Origin: Teratosphaeria epicoccoides
Lineage: Eukaryota; Ascomycota; Dothideomycetes; Mycosphaerellales; Teratosphaeriaceae
Direction: 5' to 3'
Assembly: GCA_021401465.1 (NCBI GenBank)
Contig: JADDMT010000010.1
Location: forward strand, 62,001 to 126,000
DNA: 64,000 bases
Shown here: positions 33,642-46,977 of the stretch, in pieces
Layout of the letters: each line of letters opens with the position of its first letter
How positions within the stretch are numbered: position 1 is the first letter of the stretch
Position numbers and translations under genes: made by a program
Notes under the pieces: model-generated
The model's database searches: none
What the model was told of the DNA's origin: nothing
Seen by the model: only the letters and a program-made list of their open reading frames with translations

Positions 33642-36600
33642 ATGATCGATTTCACCATAGAAAGGCTGTCTCCTAGCTAATTAACCCTAGTGTCCGAAGG
33701 ATCTACGAACGAGGAAGCGTTAGCAGAAATGCGCCGTGTTGTCGAGGGAATGCATACCTAGTAACAGCAAATTATGGCTAAGCTAACAGCCACGCAGGCC
33801 GCGCTAAATGAATCAGAGTCCTAATAGCGACAAAACCTAGGCGCCCTGTTAGAGGAGCTGCTAAAGGCTCTCGTAGACACGCTAGCTGTAGCAACGTGTG
33901 CGAACTCCGGCCTAGAACCGACGGGACCCTGAGAGTAGAGGCTACTAACGTGAGACAGAAGAGCCGAATCATTTAGGGATTACCTGCTCTATATTAGGAG
34001 TTCGCTTAGGGCGCGCTCTAGGATAAAACCCCTGATAGGCGTAGATTATTACTAGAACACAATCTACGACACCCTCCCCGCTTGCTAGCGCGCCTAGATA
34101 CGCCATTTCTAGAAGAAAGGAGGCCCGGACAGCGCGAAGGACCCTGAAGCTTTTCTCACGTAACTCGAGGCCATGTTCGCGGACAGTAACGAGATAGCGA
34201 AAGCTCTAGAACAGCTCACGAACCTCCGACACGCGGCAGGCTAGCCATAGCACGAGTACTAGCTAGAATTCGACGAACTCCTGCTGTTAGTAGGAGGGGA
34301 CTAGTAGACGGATGACACGAAGATCAGATACCTCAAGAATTCGTTTTTGAATCCTGCTAGGATGTACATGGCGAACGTAAGAGATAAAGGGGGGCTACTA
34401 CGCGTTTGCAGAGGAGGTTAAAAGGGTCATGACAAACTCCAAGGCAACTAACTAGTTCAAGGCGGCCTATAGGAGGTAGTTAAGGGAAAAGAACAAAGAC
34501 TCTAAAGGTATTCCTATAGCTGCTATGCAGATGCCTAACCCTAGGGTCGGATCCTAAATAGACGCAGATAGGGATACAGTCATAGCACTAACTTGTACCG
34601 CAGGAGACTAATATGACAGCAAAGGACCCTAACAAAACAACGGGGGAAAATAACACGCTAAATAGGTAGACGCTACAGAGAGAGAGAAACGCCAGGAGAA
34701 TAACCTATACTACTATTACGGAGCGTCTAGACACTAAGTTAAGGGGTGTCCCTACGCCTTGGCTACACCCCTAGCCCGGATCAACATAACTAGAGTGTCG
34801 CCATTGCTAGAGGACGATAGAATAGCAGAGGAACCTAGGAGGAAAAACTCGGGAAAAGATTAACTCCTGCTTGGAGTTAGGAAGCGGGAGTAACGGAGAC
34901 ATTAGCAGAAGGATAGGAGAGAGTTAAGGGATCCATGGACAGGAACCTGATTTATACTAATGTAGTCCTAGCAAATAATACTAGGACATTAGCTCTTATC
35001 GATAAGGGGTGCTAATACTACGCTGCAATTAACAGAGACCTAGTAAAAGGTCTCGGCTTAAGCTTAATAAGCAAAGAGTCGCGCATAGCGAGGGGCGTAA
35101 TAGCGTCTATGCGAGACTCCGCGGTAGAAGGAGTAGTCGCCTTCTAGATGGAAATCGAGGGGTTCTAGCAACTAGTGTACGCATACGTAGTAAAGGATCT
35201 AGCCTTCCCCCTAATACTAGGGAACCCCTAGAAGGCTCACAATAAAGTGCGGACCGCGCCAGAAAGGCGTCAGTATTAGCATAGGAGAGCGGGACGGTAG
35301 ATAGACGAAGGACGGAACTACCGAGAATACGAGGACCGCAGGAACTTTACCTAGGTATGCGCGACTACAACAGCGGATGTCGCGGAGGCCTTAAAGGCAA
35401 AGGAATATCCGACGCTAGACGAGTTAAGAGAGGCGCTACCTCCGGAGCTTTAGCACATGGCTCCGCTATTCTGCCGCCAAGAAGCGGAAAAATTAGCGCC
35501 ACACTGCCCTAGCATTGACTACTACATCGAACTCCGCGAAGGACTAGACAGATCCTAACTAGCTCTGCTGTAGGGACCCCTATATAGCATGTCGAAGGAG
35601 GAACTACTTGTTTTAAGGAAGTCCTTAGACGAACTATTAGGGAAGGGATTCATTCGGCCTACTAACTTAGAGGCTACAGCTCCTGTGCTTTTTGTCCGGA
35701 AGCTAGGAGGAGGGCTCTAGTTCTACTACGATTACCGCGCCCTTAACGTAATCACAAAGCAAGATAGGTACCCCCTCCTGTTAATACTAGAGACCTTGAG
35801 GAACCTCACAGGCGCCTAGTAGCTTACTAAGGTAGACGTAGTGTCGGCCTTCTACTAAATCCGTATAGCGAAAGGCTATGAGTACAAGACAGCCTTTCGT
35901 ATGAGGTTTAGTTTATTTGAATAGCTAGTATGTCTATTCGGTTTATCTAGGGCTCTAGCAACGTTCTAACGATATATTAACACACTACTACGCGAGGAAT
36001 TAGACGACTATGCCTCTGCGTACATAGACGACGTTATCATATATAGCGGCAGTTCGCGAGAAGACTATTTCGCTAAAGTAACGCGAGTACTCTAGAAGCT
36101 CTAGGACGGGGGCCTCTACCTTAACCCTAGGAAGAGCGAGTTTGCCAAAAAGGATATCAAGTACCTAGGGTTCATGATCTATGCTGACGGAAAAGGCGTA
36201 GGGACCGAGCTAGAAAAGGTAGAGGCCGTGCGTAACTAGGAGCGGCTAAAAACACAAAAGGAAGTACGTAGATTCCTCGGCTTCGCTAACTACTACAGGA
36301 TGTTTATCCCGAACTACTTGAAGACAGCCGGGCCCTTAACGGCGCTTACAGGGAAGGGCAGACTGTTCTCCTAGGGGGAACTCGAGGAGTCCGCGTTTAG
36401 AACGCTAAAAGCGAAGTTCTGTTTAGCGCTAGTCCTTTCTTAATAGAACCCGGAGCTGCTGACCTTTTTAGAGACTAACTACAGCGGGTTTGCGTTAGAG
36501 GCGGCTCTCCTGCAAGAAAGCAATAGAGTCCGGAGACTAGTAGGCTTCTTCTTGCAGAAACTTAATAAGGCGGAGATTCATTACGACATCTATGACAAGG

Positions 36601-38700
36601 AGATGCTAGCCATGATATCTAGCCTCAAGTTCTAGGGCCCCGAGCTGAAGTCGTGTAGGCCCTTTACTATTCTCATGGACTACAAAAACCTGGAGTACTT
36701 CATGGTCAAGCGACAGCTGTCCGAGTAGCAGATACGGTAGTATGAGACCCTCGCGTAGTTCTAGTTCTCCTTAGTATATCGCCTAGGCGCCGAAGGAGTA
36801 GTCCTAGACGTATTGTCGAGACGAGAACAGGACACGCTAGGGGCAGAAGATAAGGAATCACGGTTTAAGAGGTTTTTAGACCTAGAAGTTGTAGAGAGTT
36901 AGCCGGACCCTGTAGACGAGAGCAGAGACGTCGTACCGATTACCTCGACTAGCCTACTACCTACTACTGTAGTAGAGAACAAGTAGCAACTCGCTAACTC
37001 CGTAACCTCTAACTAGGAGCCTATTAGGCCGTTCTAGGACGGCACCCTTAATGACTTATAGGCAGCCACAGTAGAGAAAGACGAGCTGTACTCGACAGTG
37101 TTAAAAGTAGTAAAGGGCGGCTCCTAGGCGCTACTAGCTAGAGCGAGGCTGAAACTACAAGCGGGGGACTACAAGATCGACAAGAGGGGCTTCCTGCAAT
37201 ACCGCGACAAACTATGGGTCCTAGGAGCAAACGACAGTTAGCCTAGGTGCGAGACCTCGGACTCTAGGGACGAAAGCGACGACATGCTTAGGACGAAGCT
37301 CATTTAGTCTGTACATGACGCTACGGTGTACAGGCACCTAGGACAGGACGCTACGACGATGATCCTAGGGCGCGATTTCTACTAGCCATTACTGTCTAAG
37401 CATGTCTGGCGGTTCCTGAGGAACTACGACTACTATAGTCGTAATAAGGTATAGAGAGAGCATAAGCATGGACTACTGAAGCTATTACTAGTTCCTGACA
37501 GATTCTTCTAGGAGATCATAATAGACTTCATGACGGACCTGCCCGATTCCGAGGGATGTTAATACCTGTAGGTTATTAAGGATCGCCTATGTAAGTACGT
37601 AGTTTTGTAGGTAATACCTAGCATAAAAGCAGAGGAATACGCGGAGAAGTTCATGGATTGCTAGGCCTAGTACCATGGAATGCTAACGGCTATTACGAGC
37701 GACTAGGGCACTAACTAGACTAGCACCTTCTAGACGACCTTCTGTAAAGGAATAGGCGTGTCCTAGTAGTTAAGCTCTACGTACTACCTATAAACAGACA
37801 GAGGCCCTAAACGCCTAAACTAAGAGGTACAAGCGTACCTCCGGAACTATATTAACTATAAGCAATCTGACTAGAAGCGATAGCTCCCCGTAGCTTAACT
37901 AGCGCTAAACGGGAGGTATCATTTAGGAATTAGCATAAGCCCCTTCTTCGCTACCTATAGCTACGAAGCATAGGGCCCTGTACCTTTAACCGAGGACCCC
38001 GTAGGGCCTAGCCCGTTAAAAGCAGCCAAGAGGGCAAGGGCGTTTATAGGAAAGATTCAGGACATAACAGGAATCTGCTAAGCAACAATAGCGGCTTCCG
38101 CGTAAGAACAGGAGGAGTCTGCTAATAAACGCTAAAACCCTGCCCTAATTTATAAAGTTAGTAACAAGGTCTAGCTAGATCTGCGGAACTATACTACAGA
38201 GAGACCTAAGAAAAGCTTAGACACTAAGCATGCAAAGTACATAGTAGCCGAAGTATTATTACTAGTCTCTATCTACTTGACTAGGCTCCTAAACAATATA
38301 TACCTAGTGTTCTATACTAACCTGCTAAGACTAGCGGGCAGAGACCCTATGCCTAGGCAGGAGAACGACGACGAACAGCTAGACCCCCTTTTGTTTAAGT
38401 CGCACGAGGAGTAGTTAGTAGAGGAGGTACTCTGCGCGAGGGACAAGAGAAGGGGAAGAGGACGCGAGGTCCTAGTAAAATAGTCAGGGTACTACAAACC
38501 TACATAGGAGCCCCTAGAAAACCTAATAGACACTAAAGTAATAGACCGCTTCAAGCAGACTTAGGGAAGCGCGGAGAACAACGACAGCCCTAGAGAGAGG
38601 TAGGGCAAGAAGAAAAAGGAAACGAGATACAGGACTTAGTAAAGGGAGTCTAGCATTTGTAACAAGGAGTATAGGCGTTTAAGAAGGACAAAAGTTAGAG
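33642..38700 (+). pseudogene. G3-2 gag-pol (RIP-inactivated)
   Basis: ATG 33642 lies only 6 bp after the LTR and opens a gag frame (about 33,642-34,560). A protease-like region lies near 34,990-35,220. Reverse transcriptase has AYIDDVIIYS near 36,010-36,050 and a downstream FLGFANYYR motif near 36,270. RNase H has TILMDYKNLEYFM near 36,670. Integrase follows: a zinc-binding-like region near 37,310-37,460 and a core starting EIIIDFMTDLP near 37,510. AYIDDVIIYS differs from the YLDDIL form of G1, G2 and G4, so G3 is from a different Ty3/Gypsy lineage. Many TAG and TAA codons. Confidence 0.86.
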
Positions 38701-38789
38701 GGGGAAAATTGACATTAGGTAACTATATATACAACAAAAGAAAAAACCCCCCCTAGCCGCGGGCCCCTGCGCCGAGGATAGAGGACCCT

Positions 38790-39172
38790 AGCGACAATCA
38801 TGCGGGATTATTACTAGGGGCCCTGCTAGCAGGGCTAGCCCCCCTGCTATCCGAGGGGCCCTCGCTAGACCCCCTAGACCCGCCGACCGGGCTGCTATCA
38901 GAGTCCCTGGCCTCTTAGTCAGGGCCCCGCGTAGTAGCGCCAGACTAACGCCGACAAGGGCTCTTGCCCTTACTAGTAAAGTTCTCCCGCCGCCTACCTA
39001 AGGTAAGCGCTAGTAGAACGCCCCTAGACCTTCTGAACCGTTAGCGCGCAGAAACACACAGAGTACAGGATAAACTCACAAGAGGCCCTACTAGGCGACA
39101 GCGGCACCTACAGTCCCTACGACCTCCTAGGCTACGACGTTACTCGAGGTTAGCGGCGTAATCATAGAGGAC
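38790..39172 (+). pseudogene. Possible sense ORF after pol in G3-2, interrupted by G1-C
   Basis: The same plus frame as 1153-1925 is open apart from TAG/TAA codons. It is interrupted here by G1-C and continues from 47,343 to about 48,000. Product is Arg/Pro-rich with no recognisable domain. A second frame through 38,700-39,000 is also mostly open because the sequence is GC-rich, so coding is uncertain. Confidence 0.25.
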
Positions 39173-39532
39173 TGATACGGTTGATACTAGGGGACCATTT
39201 GAACCGCATGGGTTCTAATAGCCGCCCTTGGCATGCAGTGACCCTGCCACATATAGCAAGGGGGTCCTTCGTACATACGTTAGCTCGTATGTCGTCCAAG
39301 TAGGATCAGTTGTCGACGTAGGACGCCCCTATGTCGCTGACCCTACGGTACCCCTACGGGGTTAGGCTCGGACATGCTTTCCCTAATTAAGGAGTGTCGG
39401 GGGTTATAAGCACCCTTAGCGCTACCTCTGCGATAAGCAGAAAGCAGCGCTGTCTTGTACCTACTAAAGGGTCGGATTACTCTGTCACACTACGAGATAT
39501 TTTCATATCATATAGCATATACATCTATATTA
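39173..39532 (+). repeat. G1-C 5' LTR
   Basis: 360 bp, TGATACGG to ATATTA. Followed directly by GTTCTGCTTTCTCCCCCC, with no canonical TGG tRNA primer-binding start. Confidence 0.93.
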
Positions 39533-39581
39533 GTTCTGCTTTCTCCCCCCTGCTTTGCAGTCTAGTAGAGAATACTACGAT

Positions 39582-42500
39582 ATGTCTAGAGCACTACGAA
39601 CTCGCAACTAACGCGTAGCGAGCGCCATCCTAAGCGCCCGCGATAGCGAAGCTAGCCTAAGTGACTAGCCCGCAGAAGTACCCGCTACGAGCGACACTAT
39701 ATCGAGCGACAGTTCCGCTAGAGGACAATTACGCGGCAGACTAGGCAATAGACCCCCCGCATAGGGACCGCAGCTAACCCCGACTATCGACCTAGCCCTC
39801 GTAGCCATGATTGTCGATTAGGTCGCGAACCGCCTTGCGAACTAGAGCTAGAGCCGCACCGCTCCTAGTAGCGACAACAGCGAGGACGACGAAGACGTTG
39901 CCATAAGCGGTACTAACGAACTAGCAGACGAAGAAATCTAGCGAGATTTCACGCTAGGGACCCGCGAAGACAACTTACTAGGAGGCGCAGACCCTCCGCG
40001 TGTGCCCGCAAACTTGGTGCCTGAATTCGGGGCCATAGTAGGCTAACTAGGAGGTAGTTGTAACGCACGCAACCCGAAGCCGTTTAAGGGAGACACCTTG
40101 AAGGAGGCTCGAACTTTCTTGCAGGCGTGTAAGGCAGTTTTCGTGCTTAACCTACGCGGATATTCTACGGAGGGTAAACGAGTCGCCTTTAGTGTGATGT
40201 AGCTCGAAGAGGATAAGGAACCTCGTAACAATTAGCATGAGCGGTATGACCTTATGCGGGTCTATGACAGAACGTATATGTAGGCGGACTTTCGCTAGTT
40301 CTATGTCGACTAGGTCGAGGATCCGGGGAATCGCGCCCTTACCGTGTCTGTTAAGTACGAGAAGGCCAAGCAGGGGAAGGGACAAATAACCTCTAGCTTC
40401 GCAACCTATCTCGCTACGCTCAAGGGACAGATGCTACCCTATACTAAGACGTAACGCATGTAGCACTTGCTCGTCAAACTCGATGACGATCTTCAGAACA
40501 CAATCATGACTTTTCATGAACTTCCGACAACTTAGCAAGACCTCGTGTCCCTTGCGACACGTATGGAAATCACCTTGAAGCGAAATGGAAAATCGGGCAG
40601 TAAGGACAATAAGCGTCTAAGTCCTAAGGACCTACCGAAGGGCCGCTACTACAAGCGCCCTAGGGGTCACGTCTAACGCGGTAGTTTATTCCGGAGGAGC
40701 AAGCCCTCCGAGCTAAAAGACGGTAGCGAGAAGCCTCCAAGTAGCTGCTACATCTGTGGAGCGAGGGACTACTAGGCGGCTCGCTATCCTAAACGAAGTA
40801 ATAGGAAGAAGGTAAGCAAGGTGTCCGAAACCTCCCTAGAGGGGAGGCGAAAGAAGGACAAGCCCGAGACAACCGAATGGCTACCGCGGGTATCTAAGCT
40901 GTCTGTTACCGATAGTGTAGACTCGTGGCCTACGCGGCGCCTATCCGGCGCGGTCCGAGTTAATAGCTCGCTCGAGCTAGTAGACTGTATGTTAGATGAC
41001 CTTGCAGAGGTTAACGTGATACCCTAGAGGGTAATCGTACAGCTCGGTTTAAAGCCGATCCTAGGAGCCCTGCTACCTACCATGAAGTCTTTTCGGGGCG
41101 AAGGCGTAGCGGCTCGAGGCGCGTACAACGTGCGCCTCTAACTCGCGGACTCCTTAGGAGAAGTGCGCAAGACTAACGAAGTCTTCTACGCCGAAGACGT
41201 TCCTGATAAGGGGCTCCTGCTCGGCCGCCCTTAGCGCCACAAGCAGGGAGTCGTTATTGATGGAGCTACTAACAACTAGTTCTACGGCTCTATAGGCGAA
41301 GTTCCTGCGGTACGGATGCGTGACATACATAGCTTCTACAAGGACATGAAGAAGGTCTAATACATGTATGCGGTCCGCATACGGAACGTTAAGGAAGATG
41401 TTACCCTTCCGCCTAAGTTAGAGGAATACGCCGATATTTTCGACGTAGAGGCTGCGGCCTATGCCTAGGCCCTAGACGCGGAACATGCGATTAACCTTAA
41501 GGAGGGTTACAATCCTCCGCATCGACCTCTGTACCCTATGTCGGAATTATAGCTCGAAACACTTCGAGACTACCTCTACAAGGCGCAAAGGAACGCGTGG
41601 ATCCGACGAAGCGACAGCGAGGCTAGAGCGTTAGTTATGTTCGTCCTAAAGAAGAACAACATACTCCGCCTATACGTTAACTATAGGGGCCTTAACGCGG
41701 TAACCTAGAAGAACCGCTGCCCCCTACTACTTATTAGCGAGACGCTTGACTGCCTTAGTCGCGCTGCCATCTTCTCGTCTATCGACTTGAAGGACGCCTA
41801 CTACTAGATACCGATCCGAAAGGGCGACAAGTAGAAGACTACATTCTGAACGTAGTATAGACACTTCGAGTATATAGTGATGCTATTCGGCTTAACTAAC
41901 GCACTAGCGATGTTCTAAGCATATATTAACCGGGCCCTAGCCGGCCTCGTTAACACCTGCTACGTAGTATATTTAGACGATATACTAGTCTATTCCGACT
42001 CGAAGGAGGAGCATATTTGGCATCTAAGTATAGTGCTCGAACAGCTCCGCAAGTTCGCTCTCTACGCGAACCTAAAGAAGTGCTCATTCCTGACGGATAG
42101 GATTAAGTTTCTTGGATACATCGTCTCTACAGAAGGAGTCATCATAGATGACTAAAGGGTGTCCGCAATCGCGGAGTAGCTGCGGCTAACTACCCTCTAA
42201 GAAGTGCAGGTGTTCCTAGGATTTACTAACTTCTATTGCAGATTCCTACGATCTTACTCGAAGATCGTGGCTCCCCTTACGGCCCTCGCAAAGGGCGCGG
42301 TTCAAGGAAAAAAGCCAGGGAAAGTGCCTTAGGAGGAGGCTTAGGGCAAGGCCTTCTCTGAACTTAAAGCAGCTTTTTAAACTACGCCTATACTTCGGCA
42401 CTTTGACCCCGCTACGAAGATCTAGATGGAGACTAATGCTTCAAAATTCGTAATAGCCGCAATTATATCGCAGCTCTAGTCGCACGAAGGTAGTGCGCGA

Positions 42501-44540
42501 TAGTACCTGATTGCCTTCTAGTCGCGGAAGATGCAGGGCGCTAAGCTTAACTACGAGACTTACGACTAAGAGCTTTTAGCTATTGTTAACGGCTTCAAGG
42601 AGTACTGACACTACCTCGAAGGCGCAGCGTACCCTATTAAGGTGCTTACTGACTATAACAACCTTCGCGGCTTCATGGGCGTAAAGCAGCTAAGTAGTCG
42701 GCAAGCAAGGTAGGCGACTTTCCTCGCTAGCTTTGACTTCGTTATCTAGCATCGTTCTAGAAAGACGAATCCGGCCGATAGTCCTTCGCGACGACTAGAC
42801 TACGACACTAGGGAAGAGGGTAACTAACAGCTTCTCCTTACGCTGCAAACGAAGCTTGTAGTTTAGGGCGGCGATCTGTCGTTAGCTCCTCTTGTAGGTC
42901 GACTGCGGGTCTAATAGGGCCTCATAGCCTCCGCTAGTGACGAACCCTCCTATCTAGCAGTTGTGGCGACTATGTCTAGCTCGATCCGTGCGGTAGTTAA
43001 CCGGCTTACATGCGGTAAGCATGCGATGTCTAAGGAACCCTTTAAAGAAGTCTCGAGACTTATTCAGCGGTTGCAAGAGCGAGAACTAGAGTTAATCAAT
43101 GAGGGTGTAGCCCTCTAGGACACTACAGGCAGTCCGAAGTACTAGACTAAGTCAGGCGACTTGTAGTACTTTGACAATAGGCTCTACGTACCTGCTAACC
43201 GCGTACTCCGTTCGTAGCTCCTCTATATTCATCATGACAATGAACTCGCGGGCCATTTTAGCGTAGAGAAGACGAACGCACTTCTCGGACGCAAATACTA
43301 GTAGCCTACGCTAGAACAGGATGTCTCTAACTATGTCAAATCCTGCTAGACATGCCAGATTAGCAAATCTCGGCGCCATCGCCCCTACGGCGATGCTTAG
43401 GCGCTCCTACTACTAGAGAGACTATGGCAAGACTTAACTATGGATTTTTTTTTTGCTGCTAGCAAAGTAGAAAGGCGATGTAGTTAATGCTGTCCTTGTA
43501 GTAGTCGACTAATACTCGAAGATAAATGTCTTTATCCTATATACGAAAAAGTGCACAAGTAGCAAGCTTGCGCGGCTACTTTGCGACAAAGTCATATAGC
43601 GCTTCGGTGTCCCCCGAAGTATCCTATTAGATCGAGGTTCTGTCTTTACTAGTAAATACTAGCAAGAATTTGTGTTTAAAGCGCGTGTTAAAGTACCGCC
43701 TAAGTATAGCATTCCATCTACAGACTAATGGTCAGACTAAACGTATGAACTAGACTCTTAAGTAGTACCTTTAGTGCTACTACGCTAAGAACTAGGATGC
43801 CTAGGCCGACATAATTCCTATGGCGGAATTTGCAGTTAATAACAGCGTGCATGCTACTATGTGCATGTTACTATTTCAGATTCTTTATGGCTTTGATCCG
43901 GAAATACACCTAGAACCGCCTCAGGACGAGTCTTCTAAGGAGAGGGTGCCAGCCGCCGCGGAATTAGCGCGGCGTATGCGCGAGGTACATTCGGTGCTAA
44001 TAGAACACTAGAAAAAGGCCTCAGAATCCTAGATTAAACATAATAACGCCTGTGCTAAACCGATGTAGTATGTAGTTAGTACGAAGGTGTTACTATTAAC
44101 AAAGAATCTTAAGCTGAAACTTCTAAGCAAGAAGATGACGCCAAGGTTCGTCGGACCCTTCTAGATACGCGACACGATAGGCTCGTAGGCGTACCGGCTA
44201 TCGTTGCTATCGTCGTATTATGTGCATGACGTCTTCTACGTATCTCTACTTAAACCATGGGTATAGCGCGAGGGCGAAGAGCCCGCGGACCCGATGCTAG
44301 TAGCAGAAGAGAACGAAGAGTAGGAAGTCGAGGGTATTAAGGACAGTATGTAGTGTAAGGGCGCAACGTACTATCTAGTAAAGTAGAAAGGATACCTACC
44401 TAAGTACACACAATGGGTTCCGGCTGAAGACTGTAAGAACGCTCTAGAAGCTATTCGTGAATTCGAAGAGCGGAGGAGGCGTAAGCAGGGCTTAAGAAGG
44501 TCGATTCGTAGGAAGATGAGAGTTCCGGAGCAGAATTCTT
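39582..44540 (+). pseudogene. G1-C gag-pol (RIP-inactivated)
   Basis: ATG 39582 opens the same frame as 8298 in G1-B. Visible units: gag; zinc knuckle CYICGARDY near 40,750; protease-like ELVDCMLDDLAEVNVIP near 40,975; reverse transcriptase with YLDDILVYSD near 41,965-41,995; RNase H; integrase with AEFAVNNSVHATM near 43,825; C-terminal LKLLSKKMTPRFVGPF near 44,115-44,160. A T9 run near 43,446 replaces part of the integrase core entry present in G1-B (DFITNLPLA), and pol shifts frame from there for about 350 bp. TAG codons are widespread. Confidence 0.88.
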
Positions 44541-44757
44541 GACACATGTATATAGCGCATGACGCGCGAAGTAACAACGAGAAGCAAACGCCCTACTTAT
44601 ACATCATTAATGCCTAAAGGCACACCTAGAATAAACCTAAGAAGAATAAGAGACATGCTCGGATTAGCTTCGTAGCTAATGCTTAGCGACTACTAGTTAG
44701 GAGCTTCCTAACCGAACCCGAAGCAGGAGAGTCTTTCTTGTTACGGTCCGCTAGGGA

Positions 44758-46179
44758 CTACCTACCTACACAGGGTCTACTAAACACCCCGAAGCGACTA
44801 TGAGTAACAGGGGTAGCAACGCCACGAAGAGAGGCTAGCATCTTCTTCTTTAGTAGGTTGCGAGGGAGCTCGTCTTCAGAGCCTATAGTAGCCAGAGAAC
44901 TAGCGACACCCTCACCGCGCCTAGTCGCGACGACTACCTTATCCTTAGCATTAGAAGGCGAAGAGACTCGAGCGCGCTTGCGGCTGTCGCGCTCGGCCCT
45001 TGAGATCATCTTGCGCTTCTTGACATGAGTGTCGACTACATCATCGGACTCGGTGTCTCCCTTAGGCGCAACTAATACGGTGACACTACAGCGCGAAGGG
45101 ATCCCGTTAGGACCGAAGGTATCCTGAACGTCGTCATCCTCCTTATCCTCAAAGATCTAGCCTAGAGGCTTGTGCCTTAGCGTCTTGACAGACGTAGTGC
45201 GGGTCGCAAGCAGGGAAGGCTCGGCTTCCTTGTCGCTAACCTCAATTTCGGCCCTGGCCCTCTTCTTCTTCTTAGATAGTAGCGTCGAGGCAGCGTAGGC
45301 GGCGGCGCTATAATGTGTTAGCTATACGCACGCGACAGGATTCGAGTAAGTAACTTACGGCTTAGTCCTTAGGACCGGCTTAGAGGCAGGCTGCCTCTCG
45401 GTATGGCGCTAGGGCGTGGCCTTAGCGGCGGGAGTAGTGAATTACTTGATGACCTTCTTGCGGATCATCCGTGTCTTAAAGTCATCGTCAATAGAGGCAA
45501 GGGCCCCGAGTTGCTGACGCTAACAGCTAGTCGGATATTTCTCGACGCTAACGTTAGCCTAGCGGAGAGAGTTAGCATTCATACTTAGAGGGTACCCGCA
45601 CTATATGCGTACTATGGCGAAGGTCTCGACCCTAACAGTTAGCACCTTCAAGATCTTCTAGACTAAGTCTACGATTAGACCTAGACAAACGTTTTCGCCT
45701 GTTAGTAGAGAGTCGAAGCGAACGCTGCCATGAGAACAGTTAGTAGTCGCGGTAAAGCACGAGAGGGCGCCGAGCAGGTAGGTGAGTGCCTCGCGGTACT
45801 TAGCCTGTAGCCTGTTTATAGTCGGAGTGCCTTTAGCAATCCCCTTGTCGCGCGTACTCTAGAAGTCATTAATGTTACGGCAGAGCTAGTTGTACTCGCC
45901 GTACACCTCTTCAGGGAGGTCTTGGCATTTTTGATGCTTGCTATTACAGTTAACACAATTGTAGTAGACACTGCCCTTATTAAATCTGCTGACGCAAATC
46001 TCGGCTACGCTTTAGTTAGTACAAGTCACGCATACCTCGCGGGTAGGGGACGCCTTACTAACACGCGGAGGAGAGATGTGTGCAGCTTAGCTACTAAGGT
46101 TGTCAAGGCATTGTCGACATAAGCGACAATCGCGGGCAGAGCGAGTAGCGTCGAACTTAGTCTGCAGCATATAAGCCAT
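44758..46179 (-). pseudogene. Antisense accessory ORF of G1, copy C (Cys-rich, basic protein)
   Basis: The minus frame starts at the ATG complementary to 46177-46179 and ends at TAG, complement of 44758-44760: 1422 bp, identical in length to copy D. Stop-free from 45,009 to 44,758, which encodes the basic region (ISRAERDSRKRARVSSPS). The N-terminus has C-RL-C-RQ-C, then CVTC, then NCVNCNSKHQKC, a spacing typical of metal-binding modules. It begins about 800 bp inside the 3' LTR. Length conservation between copies separated by 40 kb argues for coding constraint before RIP. No homologue is recognised by eye. Confidence 0.72.
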
Positions 46180-46977
46180 TATAGCTAAGACAGGTTAATT
46201 GATCTTGATTAATTGATTGAAGAAGAAGGAGCTCTAGTACGGACCCGTAGACACAGCGAGGCGCAAGCTAAGCGAAGTAGGAGTAGAGGTCGATGTTAGT
46301 GTCTTAGAACAGGAAAGTTTAGGAAGCGACGAGGTTTTTATACCCTCTGACAGCCCCCCTGTTACCTACTGCAACCGTTAAGCTAGTAACTCGAACTACA
46401 TGCGCAGAGTACCTACCTTTAGTTGACTTATAGGGGGACCGAATAATGTAATAACGGATAACGCGGCTGTCACGCATGTACGCCGACTACACTCGTGCTA
46501 GCCTACTAGCATGGAAATGTAGCAAGGCCCGCGCTAGGAGCGCGCTCCTGCTGTTTCGAGCGGCGCGCGTAGGGCGTCCGCGTACTTTCCTACTACCCTA
46601 AGGTTCTGCGACATGTTCTTTACAGTTACGACTAAATAGGGACAGCCAAGCTACTTGGCGAGGCCGGCGCGCATGCTCGCCCTATAATTTCAAGGATTAA
46701 CCAAAGTACGTACTTGTGGTTTCCTGATATCTCGATCTGCATGTAAAGCAAAGGTGTTACGAAGCCGCCTAACATGTGACAGATTAAAACCCGCCTAAGT
46801 TAGTAGCCTCTGCCCTGTACTTACTGCGAAGGTATTAAGGTGTACGCATGACACATGTTACGTAGGCTATCTACCTATTTACCCTTGCGTAGTATGAGTG
46901 TGCTACATCCCGTACCCTATATGTTCTGCATGCGTCACTTAGTAAGGCTAGGGACATCCTCATAGGAGGAGGGGCAG

